From an uncultured Bacteroidota bacterium (GTDB lineage: Bacteria; Bacteroidota; Bacteroidia; Flavobacteriales; UA16), in contig CACAUH010000014.1 in assembly GCA_902535565.1 (NCBI GenBank), positions 1-25,974 on the forward strand: 25,974 nt of DNA. Reading direction: 5' to 3'. Of the stretch, positions 25,308-25,974 are shown piece after piece. A program made the position numbers and the translations under genes. How positions within the stretch are numbered: the stretch's first letter is position 1; each line of letters opens with the position of its first letter. The notes under the pieces are model-generated. The model was not told where the DNA came from. It worked only from the letters and a program-made list of their open reading frames with translations, and made no database searches.

Positions 25308-25974
25308 ATGTTGCCAATGCATCCCTTCCGCGCCCGCACAGTAATCGGCCTCTTTGTCCTAATCACCAGCACCCTGACTACAGGGTGTGGCGACTATCAG
25401 AAGGTCCTGAAGAGCACCGATCCCGAGCTCAAGTGGACACGAGCACAAGAATACTTTGCTGACGACCGGTGCATGCAGTCGCTCCCCCTGCTGCAAGAGT
25501 TGATTGGTCTGTTCAGGGGAACACAGCGCATGGAGGACGTCTACTTCATGTATGCCCAAGCCAATTTGTGTATTGAAGATTGGTACATGGCCCGCTACTC
25601 CATGCGGAACTTCGCCAAGACCTTTCCCAATTCCAATCGTGCAGAGGAAGCAGAATACCAAGCCGCCTTGTGCAGCTATCGCTTGTCTCCTGAATCCAAT
25701 CTCGACCAAAGCGACACCCGAACGGCAATGGACGACCTCCAACTCTTCATGGACCGGCATCCAGAAACAGACAGACGGGACACTTGTAACGTCATGATTG
25801 CGTCCCTAAGGGGCAAGCTGGAAACCAAGGCTTGGAGCGGAGCTAAACTCTACTACACAACGGGAAAATTCCAAAGCGCATCCAAGGCACTGCAACATTT
25901 TATGGACGACTGGCCCACGAGCCAATACACTGAAGAAGCGCAATTTCTAATTCTCAAATCACAATTCCTCTACG
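25308..25974 (+). CDS. bamD: Outer membrane protein assembly factor BamD, N-terminal part (3' truncated by window edge)
   Basis: 222 residues are visible and the frame runs off the window. The N-terminus is a lipoprotein signal with a lipobox-like LTTGC ending at Cys27, followed by GDYQKVLKSTDPELKW, the characteristic Bacteroidota BamD opening. Tetratricopeptide-like helical pairs follow: AQEYFADDRCMQSLPLLQEL, YFMYAQANLCIEDWYMARY, FAKTFPNSNRAEEAEYQAAL, DQSDTRTAMDDLQLFM and KLYYTTGKFQSASKALQHF. BamD is the essential lipoprotein partner of BamA in outer-membrane beta-barrel insertion. The ATG at 25308 is chosen because a perfect -7 box ends five bases upstream; an ATG at 25317 would also leave a usable signal. 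It is divergent from the PLP-enzyme operon. Confidence 0.93.
   Translation, partial: MLPMHPFRARTVIGLFVLITSTLTTGCGDYQKVLKSTDPELKWTRAQEYFADDRCMQSLPLLQELIGLFRGTQRMEDVYFMYAQANLCIEDWYMARYSMRNFAKTFPNSNRAEEAEYQAALCSYRLSPESNLDQSDTRTAMDDLQLFMDRHPETDRRDTCNVMIASLRGKLETKAWSGAKLYYTTGKFQSASKALQHFMDDWPTSQYTEEAQFLILKSQFLY

Noticed and set aside
25504..25797. 97-codon plus-strand ORF and its minus-strand counterpart near the window end
   Set aside because: Both are alternative frames of bamD, whose true frame is open from 25308 to the edge.

Overview
The window looks like a chromosomal segment of a Bacteroidota bacterium, most likely a marine Flavobacteriales lineage with fairly high GC. Reasons: several genes have the Bacteroidota sigma-factor -7 element TAnnTTTG just before their start codons; there is almost no Shine-Dalgarno sequence; there is a 2213-residue modular surface protein with the Cys-rich GCTD...ACNY...DDNSC linkers common in marine Flavobacteriales and a type IX secretion (T9SS)-like C-terminus; and there are Bacteroidota-style BamD, ABC-F, ElaA-like and serine-palmitoyltransferase-like proteins. 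The taxon is inferred. No rRNA, tRNA, CRISPR array, insertion sequence or phage gene was recognised.

Layout. 1-2315: the 3' end of a Mur-ligase (Mpl-like) gene converges on a metal-homeostasis pair read leftward, a DtxR/MntR-type regulator followed by a ZIP transporter. A palindrome upstream of the regulator fits a self-operator. 2316-5748: a rightward run of a SixA-like phosphohistidine phosphatase, an AI-2E/PerM-family permease and CTP synthase (pyrG). 5749-6074 is a gene-free convergent gap. 6075-7928: leftward O-antigen ligase/polymerase-like protein and ElaA-like acetyltransferase genes, separated by a nested inverted repeat. 7968-9869: an ABC-F ATPase, divergent from the acetyltransferase.

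9878-13549: a phenylacetyl-CoA epoxidase locus. paaA, paaB, paaC and paaD run rightward as a tight operon that ends in a convincing terminator. The reductase gene paaE is split off and transcribed divergently. Together they encode the oxygenase (A, C), its connector (B), the maturation factor (D) and the electron supply (E) for aerobic phenylacetate degradation; paaG, paaZ, paaJ and paaK are not in the window. 13627-14337: a secreted EF-hand/dockerin-like plus pentapeptide-repeat protein. 14528-21169: the giant surface protein on the minus strand.

21393-25233: a leftward cluster of a serine-palmitoyltransferase/AONS-family PLP enzyme, truA and an MsbA/MdlB-type ABC exporter. 25308 to the window end: the 5' part of bamD, transcribed divergently.

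The most unusual signals are: (i) perfect TAnnTTTG boxes only 4-6 nt before the start codons of mntR, the ABC-F gene, paaA and bamD, with near matches at three other genes, predicting leaderless or nearly leaderless mRNAs; (ii) the MntR-like operator; (iii) the internal module duplications and noncanonical C-terminus of the giant surface protein; (iv) the nested alternative hairpins at 7367-7422. No wholly new system could be demonstrated from sequence alone.
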